NCBI GenBank assembly: GCA_032164245.1
Contig: JAVMKO010000001.1
Span: forward strand, 251,667,644 to 251,731,643
Direction of reading: 5' to 3'
Length of the DNA: 64,000 nt
Origin: Sternotherus odoratus
Lineage: Eukaryota; Chordata; Testudines; Kinosternidae
Under the pieces are notes generated by a model. The model was not told the DNA's origin. It was given only the letters and a program-made list of their open reading frames with translations, and made no database searches. This document shows positions 33,891 through 45,089 of the stretch, piece after piece. Positions within the stretch are counted from its first letter, which is position 1. Each line of letters begins with the position of its first letter. A program made the position numbers and the translations under genes.

Positions 33891-35387
33891 TTAGAGACTG
33901 AAATCCAAACCAGGGCCGAATGCTGCTCTACATTATATAGTTTTATGCTGATGTACTTCCAGCTGAGATCCAGTGGCAGAGTAAGCTTCCCCTCCCAACC
34001 TAGGTGCCTCAACTCCAGCCTTAAGGGCCCACCACTGTGCACAGTGGTTAAAGATAAAACCAGGAGTGGAGGAGCTCACCAGTCACGAGTCTTGATCGTA
34101 AGTGGTGATCATCTTGGGGTGACGCACCACAGCAAGGAAAAGAGAATGGTAATGATCTATGTGCTGTTTTATATTGCTTTCATCCCCATGTTGTCCGAGG
34201 GCCATAAGAGGGATGGATCTGAAAGGAGTTCATGTCCATAAGCAGGCTCACAGCCCACCTCACAAAACTACGTGATCCTGTTGGCACCCACACATGGGCA
34301 CTTTTCTGCTGCTCTCGAGCCCCTTTCTGTACACGCCTCCATTTGAAACTGGCAAGGAGAAACTGTACCAACATCACATAGAAACTGGGGGGAATTCTAC
34401 CACTGCATACTTGGAAATAGTGATGATAAAGCAATGGAACTCAGTCTAGCCTGGCACCTATCTGCAAGAAAGAATTCCTGGTACATTACAGCTACAGGCA
34501 CCAAAACTAAAAAAAAAAAAAAAAAAAAGGGACAGAGAGATATGATTGGCCAGGTCAAGAGTGTTTTTTTTTAAAAAAAGCTCATTTACTAAAACAAAAA
34601 AATTTGTTGTGAAAAACCTAGAGTCTCCTTATATGTGCCAAATTGATTTCTTTGTCTTTACTTCAAGCACGAAATATCAATTACATTGAGGTGATGTCCT
34701 AGCTTAAAAGCAAGGTGAGATTTATGTGAACAATCAGTTTTAGTTACAGGGAATTAATCTGGTGTGGGACTGAATTACTTTTCTTTTATGTCATTTGTCC
34801 CCTGATACCAAGTGGCACTACTGAGCAGGGGTATCTCCAGGAAATGTGGCTTCTAGTTATATGTTCAGTTCTGAACAGCACAAATACAGACAAGTGAAGG
34901 TTAAGACTCAGCGGAAGTAAATACACCCAGCTGGGCTTATGTGACATAATATTTTACTATAGTCTTATCTCCAGTTTCTTATCCAAAAAAAAAACCACAA
35001 ACAAAACCTGGTTCCATTAAAAAGATCTGAAACTAAAAGGCCAAAACCACAATTATTTGCTGGAGCTGTATATTCCCTCTGTGCCCATCTCATCGTAAAA
35101 ATATATATATATAAAAAATCCAATTATAGACATAGCAGATTATATTGCAGTCCATTTTCAAACAAACGATGAACAAATGCAGAGCCAGAGTCTCAGCTGG
35201 TGAAAGTCAGCATAACTCCACTGAAGTGAAGACAACCTGCTTACAGCTGGCAAGGATCTAGCCTGAAATCTTTTTGTTTCATATGATTGCAACTGAATCC
35301 CACCACCTTCAAAATTCTCAGCCTGACCACAGTCAGCACTGTCACAGCATTTCTTAGGGAGGAGACCCTTTTGCACCTCACTTTTGA
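33891..35387. other. unique intron sequence with poly-A run
   Basis: A 20-base A run lies at 34509-34528. No gene or identifiable transposon was seen. Confidence 0.5.
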
Positions 35388-35678
35388 CAGGGTGTGATAG
35401 GCTAATTAACCCAACAGCTGAGAGGAACCAGATGGCTAAGGAATCCCCTAATTGAATGAGGAAGCCCAGCTGCAGCGGAAGGAGCTGGGCAGGGACTATA
35501 AAGGCAGGAAACTGGAAATAGAAAGGGGCTTTAGGGAAAGTCTGTAGTCATTCCATGGGAGAAGGGTGGTGTGTTTTGACTGGCAAACGTGGAGGTGGGG
35601 GAAGCCAGGAAGGTAGGACAGGGCTCAGGCAAAAGTCGTAAGGTCTAGAAGGGAACAGAGACTGCTGCTTTGAGGGTC

Positions 35679-36650
35679 CCGGTCAGAGGGGTTACCCCCC
35701 AGCCTCTATGCTCCTGAGTACAAAGGCTGGGCCTCTTCTATGCCAGACCAACAAGTCCTTTTTTCCCCCCACACTCTCCACTTGGCCAGTTGGGGTTTTT
35801 GGGGTCACCAATCACTGCCACCAATCGAGTATACTTCCAAACCTTGGAGGGGCCCCCGCTCTTCCCCACCCCAACTTTGTCCCCCTCCCTGGGTTTCAAA
35901 GTCAGATGCCTGAAGGCTGCTTTCCTTCACCCTCTGTCTCTCTGTACCTGAGAGGCAGACACCTGGAAACTGCTTCCCTTCACCCTCCCCGGCTGAAAGC
36001 AGACTTCCCTGAACCCTGACTCTGTCTTCCTCCCTGGATGCTAAAGTCAGATACCTGGGGGCTATGCACCTCCCCCTACCTCTTCTCTTCTGAGTGAAGA
36101 GAGAAAAACCTTAAGGAAAATAAACCAGACGGTTTTAACTAGAAGATTTAATAAAGAAAAAGGTTAAAGCAGAGATACAGACACTTTACATTTGGGGTTC
36201 CCCACTTTCTTCTGAAAAGGAAAGAACACCCCAAAAGGCACGGCTTAATAGAATCAAAATGGTTATACTCACATCAGCTAATCAGAAATGTAAGAAGAAA
36301 ATAGAGTTATCTCCATAGCTAGAGACACACTCCTGGACCCTTGCCCATGTTGCCTGGCAAGCTTCCTGCCTCATGGACAACCAAGATGGAACACTCCTGG
36401 CCCGTGCCTCCTCCCTGGAGACCAGCCAAGATGGAACTCCCTGGCTTTTGCCTCCTCCCTGGAGACCAGCCAAGATGGATCTGACTGTTTTGCTCCTCCC
36501 TTCTTCCTGGGCTTGAGGCTCCTCCCTCCCTCATGGCAGGGAAACTCCCACGTCACCTGTCTCAGACAACCTAGCTCCCACCCAGGCAAGACACACTGTA
36601 TTAGATAACATAGCCCAACCCAGGCAAGGCACCCTTCACACTTATGACAG
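35679..36650 (-). mobile_element. Insertion inside the LTR, probable second retroelement end
   Basis: This segment is bounded by GTCCC at both sides, a possible 5-bp duplication. On the minus strand it begins TGTCATAAGTGTGAAGGG, as LTRs often do (TG), but the other border (GGTCAGAGGGG on the plus strand) does not supply the matching CA, so it may be incomplete. It contains two internally repeated zones: about 60-bp units at 35890-36065 and a tandem duplication at 36366-36480. No coding sequence was recognised. Confidence 0.5.
36366..36480. repeat. Short tandem duplication
   Basis: The block CTCCTCCCTGGAGACCAGCC plus AAGATGGA occurs twice about 43 bp apart, with a weaker third copy (CTCATGGACAACCAAGATGGA) before them. 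It lies in the insertion at 35679-36650 and explains the overlapping frames there. Confidence 0.7.
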
Positions 36651-36995
36651 TCCCTGAGCCAGAACCTGGAATAGAGGATGTTCCTTGGTTCCCTTGCCAG
36701 CCACTGATGGAGTGGCACTGGAAGGCAGTGAGTAGGAAGACTGCCTAGGACTGCTGAAGGAAAACTTGGGTACCTAGAAGGGGAAAACCATGTATCATGG
36801 CCTGGCTGGAGGTTCAAGTCACAAGGAAGTGGTGGCAGCAGAATCTTGTAGTGCCAGAGAGGTGCTGCAGACCCCCTGAGAGAGGTAGAGAGACTGTGTG
36901 CTGTCATAGGGGTGTTGACCTTGTGAGATGTTCCCTCAGAATGACCAGGAGGAGGTGCTATACCTGTGGTGAACAGAGCAACCCGTCACAGAGGG

Positions 36996-37488
36996 TGTTT
37001 AAGATTTTTACCTCCCAGCCTCTTCTATGGAGCCCAAGAGTGAAAAGCCACAAACACGACAGTCAATCATTCCAAATTTGTGGAACTTTAAATAAAAGCA
37101 AATTTATTAGGGAAAAAAATAGAAAAATCATTAAATGTGGCTCAGATTAAATGTCACTGGGTGGGCCACAGCCTCATGCTGTGAAGTTCTGCACTCGGAG
37201 TCCTTTGTTCACCTCCATTTGAGAGGTGGACATCCCCTACATCTGTCTATTTCACTGTATTTCCACATAACCCAAGACTAGTATTTGTATATCCAGAAAG
37301 AAATGGGGTGTTTGTCCTCCCACCCTTTCCTACGGGCTGGTTTCCCACTCCTGTTTCCCATTAACCTTTGAGGGGAGGGAGGAGGTCACTGAACCAGTCC
37401 AGCTCAAATCACAAGGTATTAGAACTAGGTGAGTTCAGCTCATAAGACTGTGGTTTCTTGTCTTCTCCAAAAGGCCTGCAGTGGTGTC
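36996..37488. other. unique intron sequence
   Basis: Nothing recognised. Confidence 0.5.
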
Positions 37489-37496
37489 CTTTACAT

Positions 37497-37885
37497 CAGT
37501 GGATGTCAGTCAGGGGGTACCCTTGGGGTATGCAGAAGTCTTCCAAGGGGGTACATCAACTCATGTAGATATTTACCTAGTTTTACAGCAGGCTATATAA
37601 AAAACGCTAGCAAAATGAGTACAAACTATAATTTCATACAATGTTTATACTGCTCTATATTCACTGAAATGTAAATACAATATTTATATTCCAGTTGATT
37701 TATTTTATAATTATATGGTAAAAATGAAAGGTAAGCAATTTGTCAGTAACAGTGTACTGTACTTTTTTGAATTTTTGTCTGAATTCTAAGCAAGTACTTC
37801 TCAAGTGAGGTGAAACCGGAGGGTATGCGAGACGAATCAGACTCCTGAAAGGGGGACAGTAGTCTGAAAAGGTTGAGAGCCACTG
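37497..37885. mobile_element. Non-autonomous hAT, CAGTGG-CTCAACC family
   Basis: 389 bp with ends CAGTGGATGTCAGTC and, on the complement, CAGTGGCTCTCAACC. The duplication is CTTTACAT (37489-37496) and CTTTATAT (37886-37893), 7 of 8 identical. The interior is AT-rich and non-coding. This resembles Charlie-type hAT MITEs. Confidence 0.88.
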
Positions 37886-37971
37886 CTTTATATCATCTGA
37901 TGCCACAAAGATGCTACTTCTTTTTTTCCCCACTATAACCATATTGAAGTGCTGAGTTTTCAGAGGAGATG

Positions 37972-38311
37972 GGGCAGAGGTTCTGCAGTGGGCGGCAGTC
38001 AGAGAACGGAGAATGGGGGAAGTATCTAAGCATGGAAGTCCCAGGGGGCAGGTGAGGTGGGATGGGGGTGAGGTTCCAAGGGGGCATTTATGGGAGGGGG
38101 GTCTCAGGAGGGGGCAGTAAGGGGACAAGGAACAGAGGTGATTGGATGGGTAGGAGGTTTTGAGGGGGGCAGTGAGGGAGTGCGAATTGGGAGGGGAAAA
38201 ATAGGGGTGGGGACCAGGCTGTTTGTGGAAGCACAGCCTTCCCTACCTGGCCCTCCATATAGGTATGGAAACCCGCTGTGGCCCTTAGGCCAAAAAGTCT
38301 GCCCACCCCTG
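37972..38311. mobile_element. Truncated hAT, GGGCAAAC family, copy 4
   Basis: The right end, on the complement, is CAGGGGTGGGCAGACTTTTT, and the G-rich interior (AGGGGGCAGTAAGGGGACAAG) matches copies 1 and 2. The left end is missing and no duplication is seen, so it is truncated. Confidence 0.75.
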
Positions 38312-38433
38312 TTTTAAGGGATGTACTGACTTTAGAGTAATAACAAAAGCTTAATTTCTGTAGTATGTGATTTTGGATGTCCTCTTCCACACTAGGGCAA
38401 ATGGAAAATGTGGATTTGATAGATAGACACTCT

Positions 38434-38628
38434 GGAGCAGATTTTAAAAGGACCTCAGGCAGCTGAAGATACAGATAGGTGCTTTTGATAATCCCAGTTA
38501 GGCATCTAAGTGCCTGATTCACATTGAAATCAATGGAAGCTAGATACCCAGGCACTTTTAAAAATCCCACTAGGTGCCTATCGGCATCTTCCGGTGCCCA
38601 TATACCTTTAAAAATCTGTCCCTCACGC
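38434..38628. repeat. Palindromic MITE-like repeat
   Basis: The arms CAGATTTTAAAAGGACCTCA at the left and, on the complement, CAGATTTTTAAAGGTATATG at the right are inverted. Inner arms (GATAGGTGC...AGTTAGGCATCTAAGTGCC against its complement) extend the palindrome. A central TTGAAATCAATGG is shared with related repeats at 26410 and 51497. Confidence 0.6.
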
Positions 38629-39863
38629 CCCACTAGGTCAGATACCTAGAAATGTAAAAGGAGTTCTCGCAATCACCCCATAAACTGAGCACAACACCAT
38701 CTGTCACATTTTGGGATGCAGCTATCTGTCTCCTACGAAGTCTGAGACCACTCAGAACAATCCTCTCCCTCTATAAATCATAGAACGGGTATCGTCCTCT
38801 GACACTGAACTGAAGTGTGAAATGAGTAACTCGCAGAGGGAGAAATGGGAAATCATGCACAGGTCAAGTAAAGAGACTAGAAACATTGATTCAAAAAGTG
38901 GGATGGAATCCACAGCCAGCTGTCATTAGTGCTCAGCCAGCCTATGGCTGCTCTTACAGCTCATCAGTGGTGTCGGAATGGAGAACTAGACATGGCCTCT
39001 AACTTCTCCTGTCTTTTAGGCCCACTCCCCCTGCTCCCTGCATTGTGGAAGGACAGCACAGCCCATAAGTGTGCCGTCCCTTGTTCTAGTTCTCCATTGC
39101 CTGTCCCTTTCCCAGGCAGTGAAGATAAGACACTTCCACTGCGTTTTGGTCATGTGGAGCCACAGAGCATTTGCCACGAAATAAAAAGTACAACCACCAT
39201 GGCTTTGGAACCACGGACTGAACTGGTACACACATTTCATCCGACGAATACAGATTTAGTTTCTGCTTCCCTTACTCAGGGTGTGCAGCACCTTACTCCA
39301 TGATAGTCCCCCTGAAATCAACTGAGTTCATTGGGATTATTCACTGAGACAGGTACTACTCCAGGTGAGTTGCAGAATCTAGCCCACAGTTAGGTTGTTA
39401 CTCAAATACTGCTGCACTCTCTCACTTCTGAAATATGTGTTTGAAGTAAAACTCTAAGTGATCCTTGGAATTTTCTGTAGTGTTCCTGCCGTTCTGGCTG
39501 GGAAACAAAGTTAATAACCCAATTAAGTGTTGAGCGGGAAATGCCTCTAACGTGTACTCTACCAAACTCTAAGTACCTTAGCCCAGAGTCTAATCTGTGT
39601 CATGCTGGTGCAAAAATACAGAGCGTGCATTAGTCAATGGGCTCCAATTCATCAGACTTTTGCATCCATTTTGCACAGGGGTAAGTGGCTGCATAGCAGG
39701 TGTAAAGCTGCCAGACCAAAACAACTTATACCCATAACTTATATATGTGTGTTTTATATCCATTTTTCATAGGTGCAAATGCCCACAACAGACACAGGCC
39801 AGTGGGTTTCCATCAGAGAAAGCTTGTGAGTTCAGATTCAGGTGAGCTGTTTTTTACACATAC
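38629..39863. other. unique intron sequence with small repeat remnants
   Basis: TGCAGAATCTAGCCCACAG near 39370 resembles the end of the 28571 MITE family. No gene was recognised. Confidence 0.45.
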
Positions 39864-39871
39864 AGAATACC

Positions 39872-40938
39872 CAGGGCCGGCGACAGAAATGTTGGGGCCC
39901 CGTACTCTGATCGTTTATGCCCCCCCCCCCCGGCCGGTCTCCCGCGCCCTGCCCCGCCTGGGTCTACGTGGGTCGCCCGCTGGGTCCCGTGGCTCCGGAC
40001 GCGACGCGCCCCCCCTTAAGTCCATGGCTCCGGACGCGCCGCGCCCCCCTTAAGTCCGTGGCCCAGTTCGGATCGGCTCGGCACAGGGGAAAGATGCGCA
40101 GAGAGAGGTGGCCCACCTGAGGTGGGCGGGGTTAGGGACGCAGAGGCGCCCTCCCCATTGGATATCCCATTGGATATCCACACTAGGGGGATGCTTTTCT
40201 GGATGTCGCTTACATACTTTGTTGCTTGTTCTGATCCTTCCCTGGGGAGCATTAGCTCCTACCAGAGATGGGGCAGGGGGCTAGATGGATCATTGGTCTG
40301 ACTCTTATACGGCTCCCACCCTATAGAGGTGAGCCCTGCACAACCCTGCTAGGGCCCGGGCCCAGCCCAGTGTACTGCTGGGGGCTGCCCCACCACTCAG
40401 GAAGTCTGAGCAATGCAGGAAATTGAACCAGCCTGGACCATCCACCCCACCTCTTTCTCCCGCCCACACCTGGGGCTGCTGCCCCCAGATACCGGCTGCG
40501 GGAGACGCCTGAATGCGGGGCGCTGGCGCCTGCTCTCCCCCAAGAGCCTTCCCGGCGGGGGTGGACAGAGAACGCGCTGGGGGGCGGGGAGGAGCCTGTA
40601 GACTGTCTCACGGGCCCTGGTCCAGTGAGTTCGCAGCCAGGCTCTGAGGGGCAGCGGGACCCAGCCATGCCTGGTTTCGCCCCGCGACCTTCGACCTTTG
40701 CCCTGCCCCACAACAAGGCTTCGCTGCGAGCAAAAGTCACAGCAACTGCTCCAGGCGGGCCCTAGCGCCCTGCCCCCACCAGGCTCCGTCCCCGGCGGCC
40801 GCTCAGTGGGGCTCCGAGGTCCTTGACCAGGCCCGACGACAAGGGGGGACGACTACGGGTACAGCTGTGTACCGGGCCCCGGACTTAAGTCCGGGGCCCA
40901 GTACAGCTGTACCCGTAGTACCCCCGTCGCCGGCCCTG
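39872..40938. mobile_element. CpG-rich hAT element, CAGGGCCGGCGAC family
   Basis: 1067 bp with identical inverted ends CAGGGCCGGCGAC and GTCGCCGGCCCTG. The 8-bp duplication AGAATACC is perfect at 39864-39871 and 40939-40946. It contains a tandem repeat at about 39990-40063 (GGCTCCGGACGCG-CGCGCCCCCCTTAAGTCC, two units), a fragment with CR1-tail wording at about 40218-40325 (GGGCTAGATGGATCATTGGTCTGAC), GC-rich sequence with many CpGs, and a near-terminal palindrome at 40855-40918. The 139- and 104-codon frames are composition artefacts. No transposase was recognised. Confidence 0.9.
40855..40918. repeat. Long palindrome inside the hAT element
   Basis: The arm CTACGGGTACAGCTGT, then CCGGGCCCCGGAC, is repeated in inverse after the central ACTTAAGT. 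Arms are about 30-32 bases with only small mismatches and a length difference of two. The transcript or single strand would form a very stable hairpin. Confidence 0.85.
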
Positions 40939-40946
40939 AGAATACC

Positions 40947-41608
40947 CTCTAGTGCTCTTTACAACCGCTAGTAAGCTCAGCTTTTTCTACCGTGCAGTTA
41001 GTGCCCTGAAATCAAATACTCAGTGTAAGGGGCCAGAATCTAGCCCTTAAGCATTATTCCTTTTTCCTCCCTTCCATTCCCCCTTTCTTTCCTACCACTC
41101 ATTTTTTACATTTGTCTCACCAAGCCCCTGTCTAGAGTGTGTTCCAGCCACCCTGAATCAACCTCAGGCGTGACCACACCAAATGCATGTTTAATTACAC
41201 AAGCATTCTGCCAATGTCATCGCTCTTCTGGCTCCAGAACAAGGCAGCTTCATGTTTCTCCATCCTGATTTTTCCTCCTTCTCGGTAAGAGATGGCTTAG
41301 AAGAACAATCTTTCCATGCACGGCCTACTGGGATCAGTTCAATCTGCCACTCACCACAGTTGCAGTTCGCTGTTGGTGGTGTCATTAATTAAAGCACAGC
41401 CCTTTAGCGAAAACTTCTTCGGGGATTCTGTTTTGTCTAAATTATTATGTTCCAGCAGCTCCCTGGAATTCTGCAAAGTCTTAGAGCTTGTTAGTTTTAA
41501 GACTGTGAAGCTGAAGTGTCAGGCTCTATTAATCGCCGTAAGTACTTAGCTATAGTGGGGGGTGGGGGGGGAGGGGGAGGGGGAGGGGGAGGGGGGAGAG
41601 AGCTGTGA
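40947..41608. other. unique sequence with purine microsatellite
   Basis: A (GGGGGA)n tract lies at 41556-41600. The palindromic AAGGGGCCAGAATCTAGCCCTTA-type site near 41028-41050 matches the 28571 MITE ends. No gene was recognised. Confidence 0.55.
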
Positions 41609-42055
41609 TCATGGGGTACTTCAATTTGAGTGGCATGCTGGAGATCTCATGTGGCCATTACTAAAACATCAGAATTTCCTATTACAGATGACAATTTCCT
41701 AACTTCTTGCTTCCAACATGGGGGTAATTCTATATCAGAACTCCTCTTGACAGGTAAGAAGGAATTGATTGCTATTGTCAAAACTGTGCCTACAAATCTA
41801 GCTTATGAATTTACAATTAGGGTATCACAATAACCTAAAACCACAAACATTGATGGGAAAAGGTAAAAAAGGAAGACAGACTGAATTAGTCCAAACAAAA
41901 AGGTCTCTTGATATAACTCCAGGACTGCTAAAATCATTCTTGGTAAGCATAGAACCAGAAATCAGTGAAGCAAAATTGGTGTGTTGGAAACCAGACCTAG
42001 TTGGTGAACAAAATGAGGAGAGATGGGCTATCCTACTGTGAGAGTCTGTATCCCT
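41609..42055 (+). mobile_element. CR1 LINE endonuclease-region fragment
   Basis: Plus-strand wording GYFNL (about 41610), then CWRSHVAITKTS, DDNFLTSCFQHGGNSISELLLTGKKEL, corresponds to the CR1 endonuclease C-terminal part (GDFNYPDICW...DDNFLTQ...LLDLLLTN-EEL). Stops and a frame change make it non-functional. It may once have been continuous with the CR1 from 45090, but the gap holds other elements and unique sequence, so I keep them apart. Confidence 0.7.
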
Positions 42056-42319
42056 ATGTTCAGCTTTGTTATAAAACTACAATTGATTTTGTACAAAATC
42101 CATGCCTTGTGAGGGATCATTTGAAAACTCATAATGTGCTGATCATTATTGTCGTGGTAAATTGTATGTAAAGTTGTCATAGAGCAGACTTTTACATTGC
42201 TGAGACATATTCCAAATTTTAAAAAGTAGGCACACACCAGCTCCTCAGACAAAAGGCAACCTGATGCCTCAGCCAAGTGTCAACAAAAATCAACTGGACT
42301 AGCATCTGATTAAGCTGAC

Positions 42320-43064
42320 TGTAGCGGGGTGACCACCCGCTCCCCCCCTGAAAAGGGGCTGGGGTAGCCCCAGAAAGGGGTTTGAAACAGCCCAGGACAG
42401 GGGCTGTGGCTCTGAGCCTGTAAACTCCCAGGCTGATTGGGAGTTAGGCTCAGCTGGGTGGCCACGCCCCAAACGCTCAGGCTGCATAAAAGCCTGAGAG
42501 ACAGGACAGGAAGCAGTCAGTCTCCTCTGTATCCAGAGGGAGACAGGGCCTGGCTACAGGGAGCCATTAGCAGAGTACCCGGACTGGGACAGGGCGAGGG
42601 CAAAGCAGCTGGGAGCCAGGGAGCGACTAGCTCTAGAGAGAGGGCCCCAGCCTGCTGAGCCTAGGGAAGGCCCGACTTACGGGGTACTGTAAGTGGGGGT
42701 TGCAGGGGGGCAGCCCTGGGATGGATACGAGCAGCAGGCCCAGCCCCTTCTTGCCAGTGATGAGTAGCCATGAGACTGCAGTCGGCCTCCGTGAACCGAG
42801 GCAAGTGATGACTGGCAGTGGCTGGATCTGAGGCGAGTTGGGGATAGTGGGTGGTGGGTTCCCCAGGGAGGGGAGGACCCTAAGACCAGGGGGGTACTGC
42901 AGGGGTGCAGCACCCTCAGTTAAAGGGCGCCGGGGTCCGGGAGGGACATGGGGCCAGAGTGGAAAGGCGAATGTCGGCCGGCAGAGGGCGCTCTGGAGGT
43001 AAAGAGCTGATTCCCCATACGACCAGACGGGGGCGCCGCCGGGTGAGTGGACGACTTCGTTACA
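42320..43064 (+). mobile_element. Solo LTR of a retroelement
   Basis: 745 bp beginning TGTAGCGGGGTGACCACC and ending ACGACTTCGTTACA, so TGTA...TACA at the borders. A perfect 5-bp duplication CTGAC is at 42315-42319 and 43065-43069. A promoter-like GCTGCATAAAAGCCTGAG lies at about 42480-42497, followed by a GC-rich, purine-rich R/U5-like region. There is no internal coding region and no second LTR nearby, hence a solo LTR left by recombination. Orientation plus is inferred from the TATA-like position. The class (Gypsy or ERV) is not determined. Confidence 0.85.
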
Positions 43065-43343
43065 CTGACATTCTTTGGCAGGAAAAAGTGTGTGAAAGAT
43101 ACACATGTTGAAAAATAGCTGGAAGTTCCTGTCCCATAGAATTTCCAGCCTGAACCACAGCTGGAGAGGATTCTCAAAGAGAATTGCTATAAGAAACCGA
43201 GCAAACTCCCCAGATTCTCTCTTCCTTCATCTCTATTCATGGAATCAACAACACTTGAAAGACAAAGGAAGCATCATTGGACTGGGGAGGGATTGTGGCT
43301 AGAACATGAGGTGAGCGAGATCTCTTTGTTTTGAGTTCACTAA

Positions 43344-43643
43344 GGCCAGGTCTACGCTGGGAGGGAGCAGGGGTCGACCTCAGATACGCAACTTCAGCTG
43401 CGCAAAAAGCGTAGCTAAACTTGACGTATCTTAGGTCAACTCACCTGGGCATCCTCATGGCAGTGAGTCAACCCCTGCTGCTCCCCCGTCGACTCTGCTT
43501 CCATCTCTCGCTGTGGAGGAGTTTCAGAGTCGACAGGGAGAGTGTGCGGGGATTGATTTATCGTGTCTACACTAGATGTGATAAACCAATCCCCGACAGA
43601 TTGATCACTACCAGCCAATCCAGCTGATAGTGTAGATGTGACC
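43344..43643. mobile_element. Harbinger-type MITE, GGCCAGGTCTAC family, copy A
   Basis: 300 bp with ends GGCCAGGTCTACGCTGG and, on the complement, GGTCACATCTACACTATC. It has a perfect TAA duplication (43341-43343, 43644-43646), typical of PIF/Harbinger. Three internal hairpins follow each other: CAACTTCAGCT-GCG...CGTAGCTAAACTTG, GTCGACTC...GAGTCGAC, and GGGATTGATTTATCGTGTC...GATGTGATAAACCAATCCC. No coding sequence. Confidence 0.88.
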
Positions 43644-43646
43644 TAA

Positions 43647-45085
43647 GCTTGATAAGTTAGGTATTTACATTTTTACCTTTTATTTCTTTGTAACAAATTG
43701 TGACTTTTATGCTCATTACCTGTAATCACTTCCAATCTTTCCATAGTTAATAAACTTGTTTTATTGCTTGAGCTGTCTGTACATTGCTTGAGTACAGTGT
43801 GTTTGGATTCAAGTGTCTGGGAAACTCCATTTGAGATAGCAGGGTTTGTGCATATCATTTTCTATTAATGAAATGACAGACTTTCTATGAGCTTGTATTG
43901 TCTCCAGAAATGTGCATCTTCTGCTCAAGTCTGGGACTGAGAATTGTAGCCCAGTAGGCTAGTTTACTTTTATTGTATTCTCTGCATTGCATTATATTCT
44001 GTTTTATTATATTCAGCAGTAATACAATTAACCTACAGGTTTATATACTTTAAGACATTGTCTTCAGCAGTTAGCATGAGGCTTGAGGCCAATGAATTTT
44101 GTTATATAAACTTAGGTAACCATAAGTTTTAAAGAATTGGAAGTAGAATGTAAGGGGGAATTTTGTGCATAATGATTTCAGCCAGCCATAGAAACATGAA
44201 CCTCATGCCAGCTGCTGGAAGGTTTTGGATGGAACATCGGACTGCCAGAGGGCCATGGCAATGAATTTACGTATGTGATAATGGGGTGAAATCATAAATA
44301 TACTAACCTATAGAAGGACACCTTAACATTGATAAGGGGAGGAAATACAAAGAAAGAAGAAGGAGAAACCCCTAGTGAATATGCATTAGACATGGTAACA
44401 TCAGCATAACACTTTAGAAGAGTGGTATTCCGGGGCAGTAGGAGAGAGATGTAGTCCTTGGGAGAGGCCAGAATGATGACCACTGGTGAATACGAGGAAG
44501 GTGACTGGCTAACATTTTCAGGTTGTTCTGCAAGCGATGGTGTGAGTATGGATATTCAGATGTACTTTCTGTATTATCGCTATCTACCTTACTGAGTTAG
44601 TGTGTGTGACTGTGCTAAATATATTCATTCATTATTTGTAAACATAAGAGTTCCTATTGTGAGTTTTCACCTGTGTACATAGTTCCAACTATGTAATGTT
44701 AATAATACTGGGCCTGATCTTGGGATAAGAACCTGTCTACCCTTAAAGTGATAAATGGGAATTCTTATTCATAATTTATAGGTCAGGTTACAGAATTTGT
44801 TGGTGTTACTCTTAGCTGAGTTATATTGCAGAGCAATTTATATGCTAGCGGTTGTGTGTGAGCAAGCCAGGAGCGGCAGCTCTCACAGCCAAGCAGTGTA
44901 AAAGACACCCCAGGTTAGAGAACTGAGGGGACAGAGCTGGTCAACAGTCCAGATTGTTCCTTGGGTAATGTCACATCTGTGTAACCAGAATTAAGTCCAA
45001 ACTACTAATGTTTTAATATATACGTACACAGTACCTTAAAAAGGACCAAAATTCACAAACCTGTAAACAATTACAAGCCAAATAG
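43647..45085. other. unique intron sequence
   Basis: Nothing firm. The stretch 44860-44995 (a GC-richer block ending in GGGTAATGTCACA) has the look of an LTR end, but I found no partner border or duplication. Confidence 0.45.
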
Positions 45086-45089
45086 TTTG

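Larger units (their letters stand above)
35393..36990. mobile_element. Solo LTR (retroelement) split by a second insertion
   Basis: The outer ends are TGTGATAGGCTAATTAACC and CAACCCGTCACA, so the LTR begins TGTGA and ends TCACA. The 5-bp flanks are CAGGG (35388-35392) and GAGGG (36991-36995), 4 of 5 alike. A TATAAA-like ACTATAAAGGCAGG at about 35496-35510 could be its promoter. The sequence GGGTCCC at about 35672-35678 continues logically at 36652 (GTCCCTGAGCC), so bases between are a later insertion. No gag, pol or env reading frame is present. The LTR class (Gypsy or ERV) is undetermined. Confidence 0.7.

Noticed and set aside
35305..35376. Possible minus-strand exon with a donor-like border (candidate SIAH3 exon 1)
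   Set aside because: The peptide does not resemble the SIAH3 N-terminus and the donor is weak.
36371..36907. 178-codon minus-strand frame
   Set aside because: It runs over a tandem duplication and an LTR junction; repeat artefact.
40321..40740. CpG-rich block with 100-140 codon frames, looking like a promoter island and first exon
   Set aside because: It is inside a hAT element with intact ends and a perfect 8-bp duplication (39872-40938).
41556..41600. Purine tract as a possible G-quadruplex regulator
   Set aside because: A simple (GGGGGA)n microsatellite; nothing nearby indicates a promoter.
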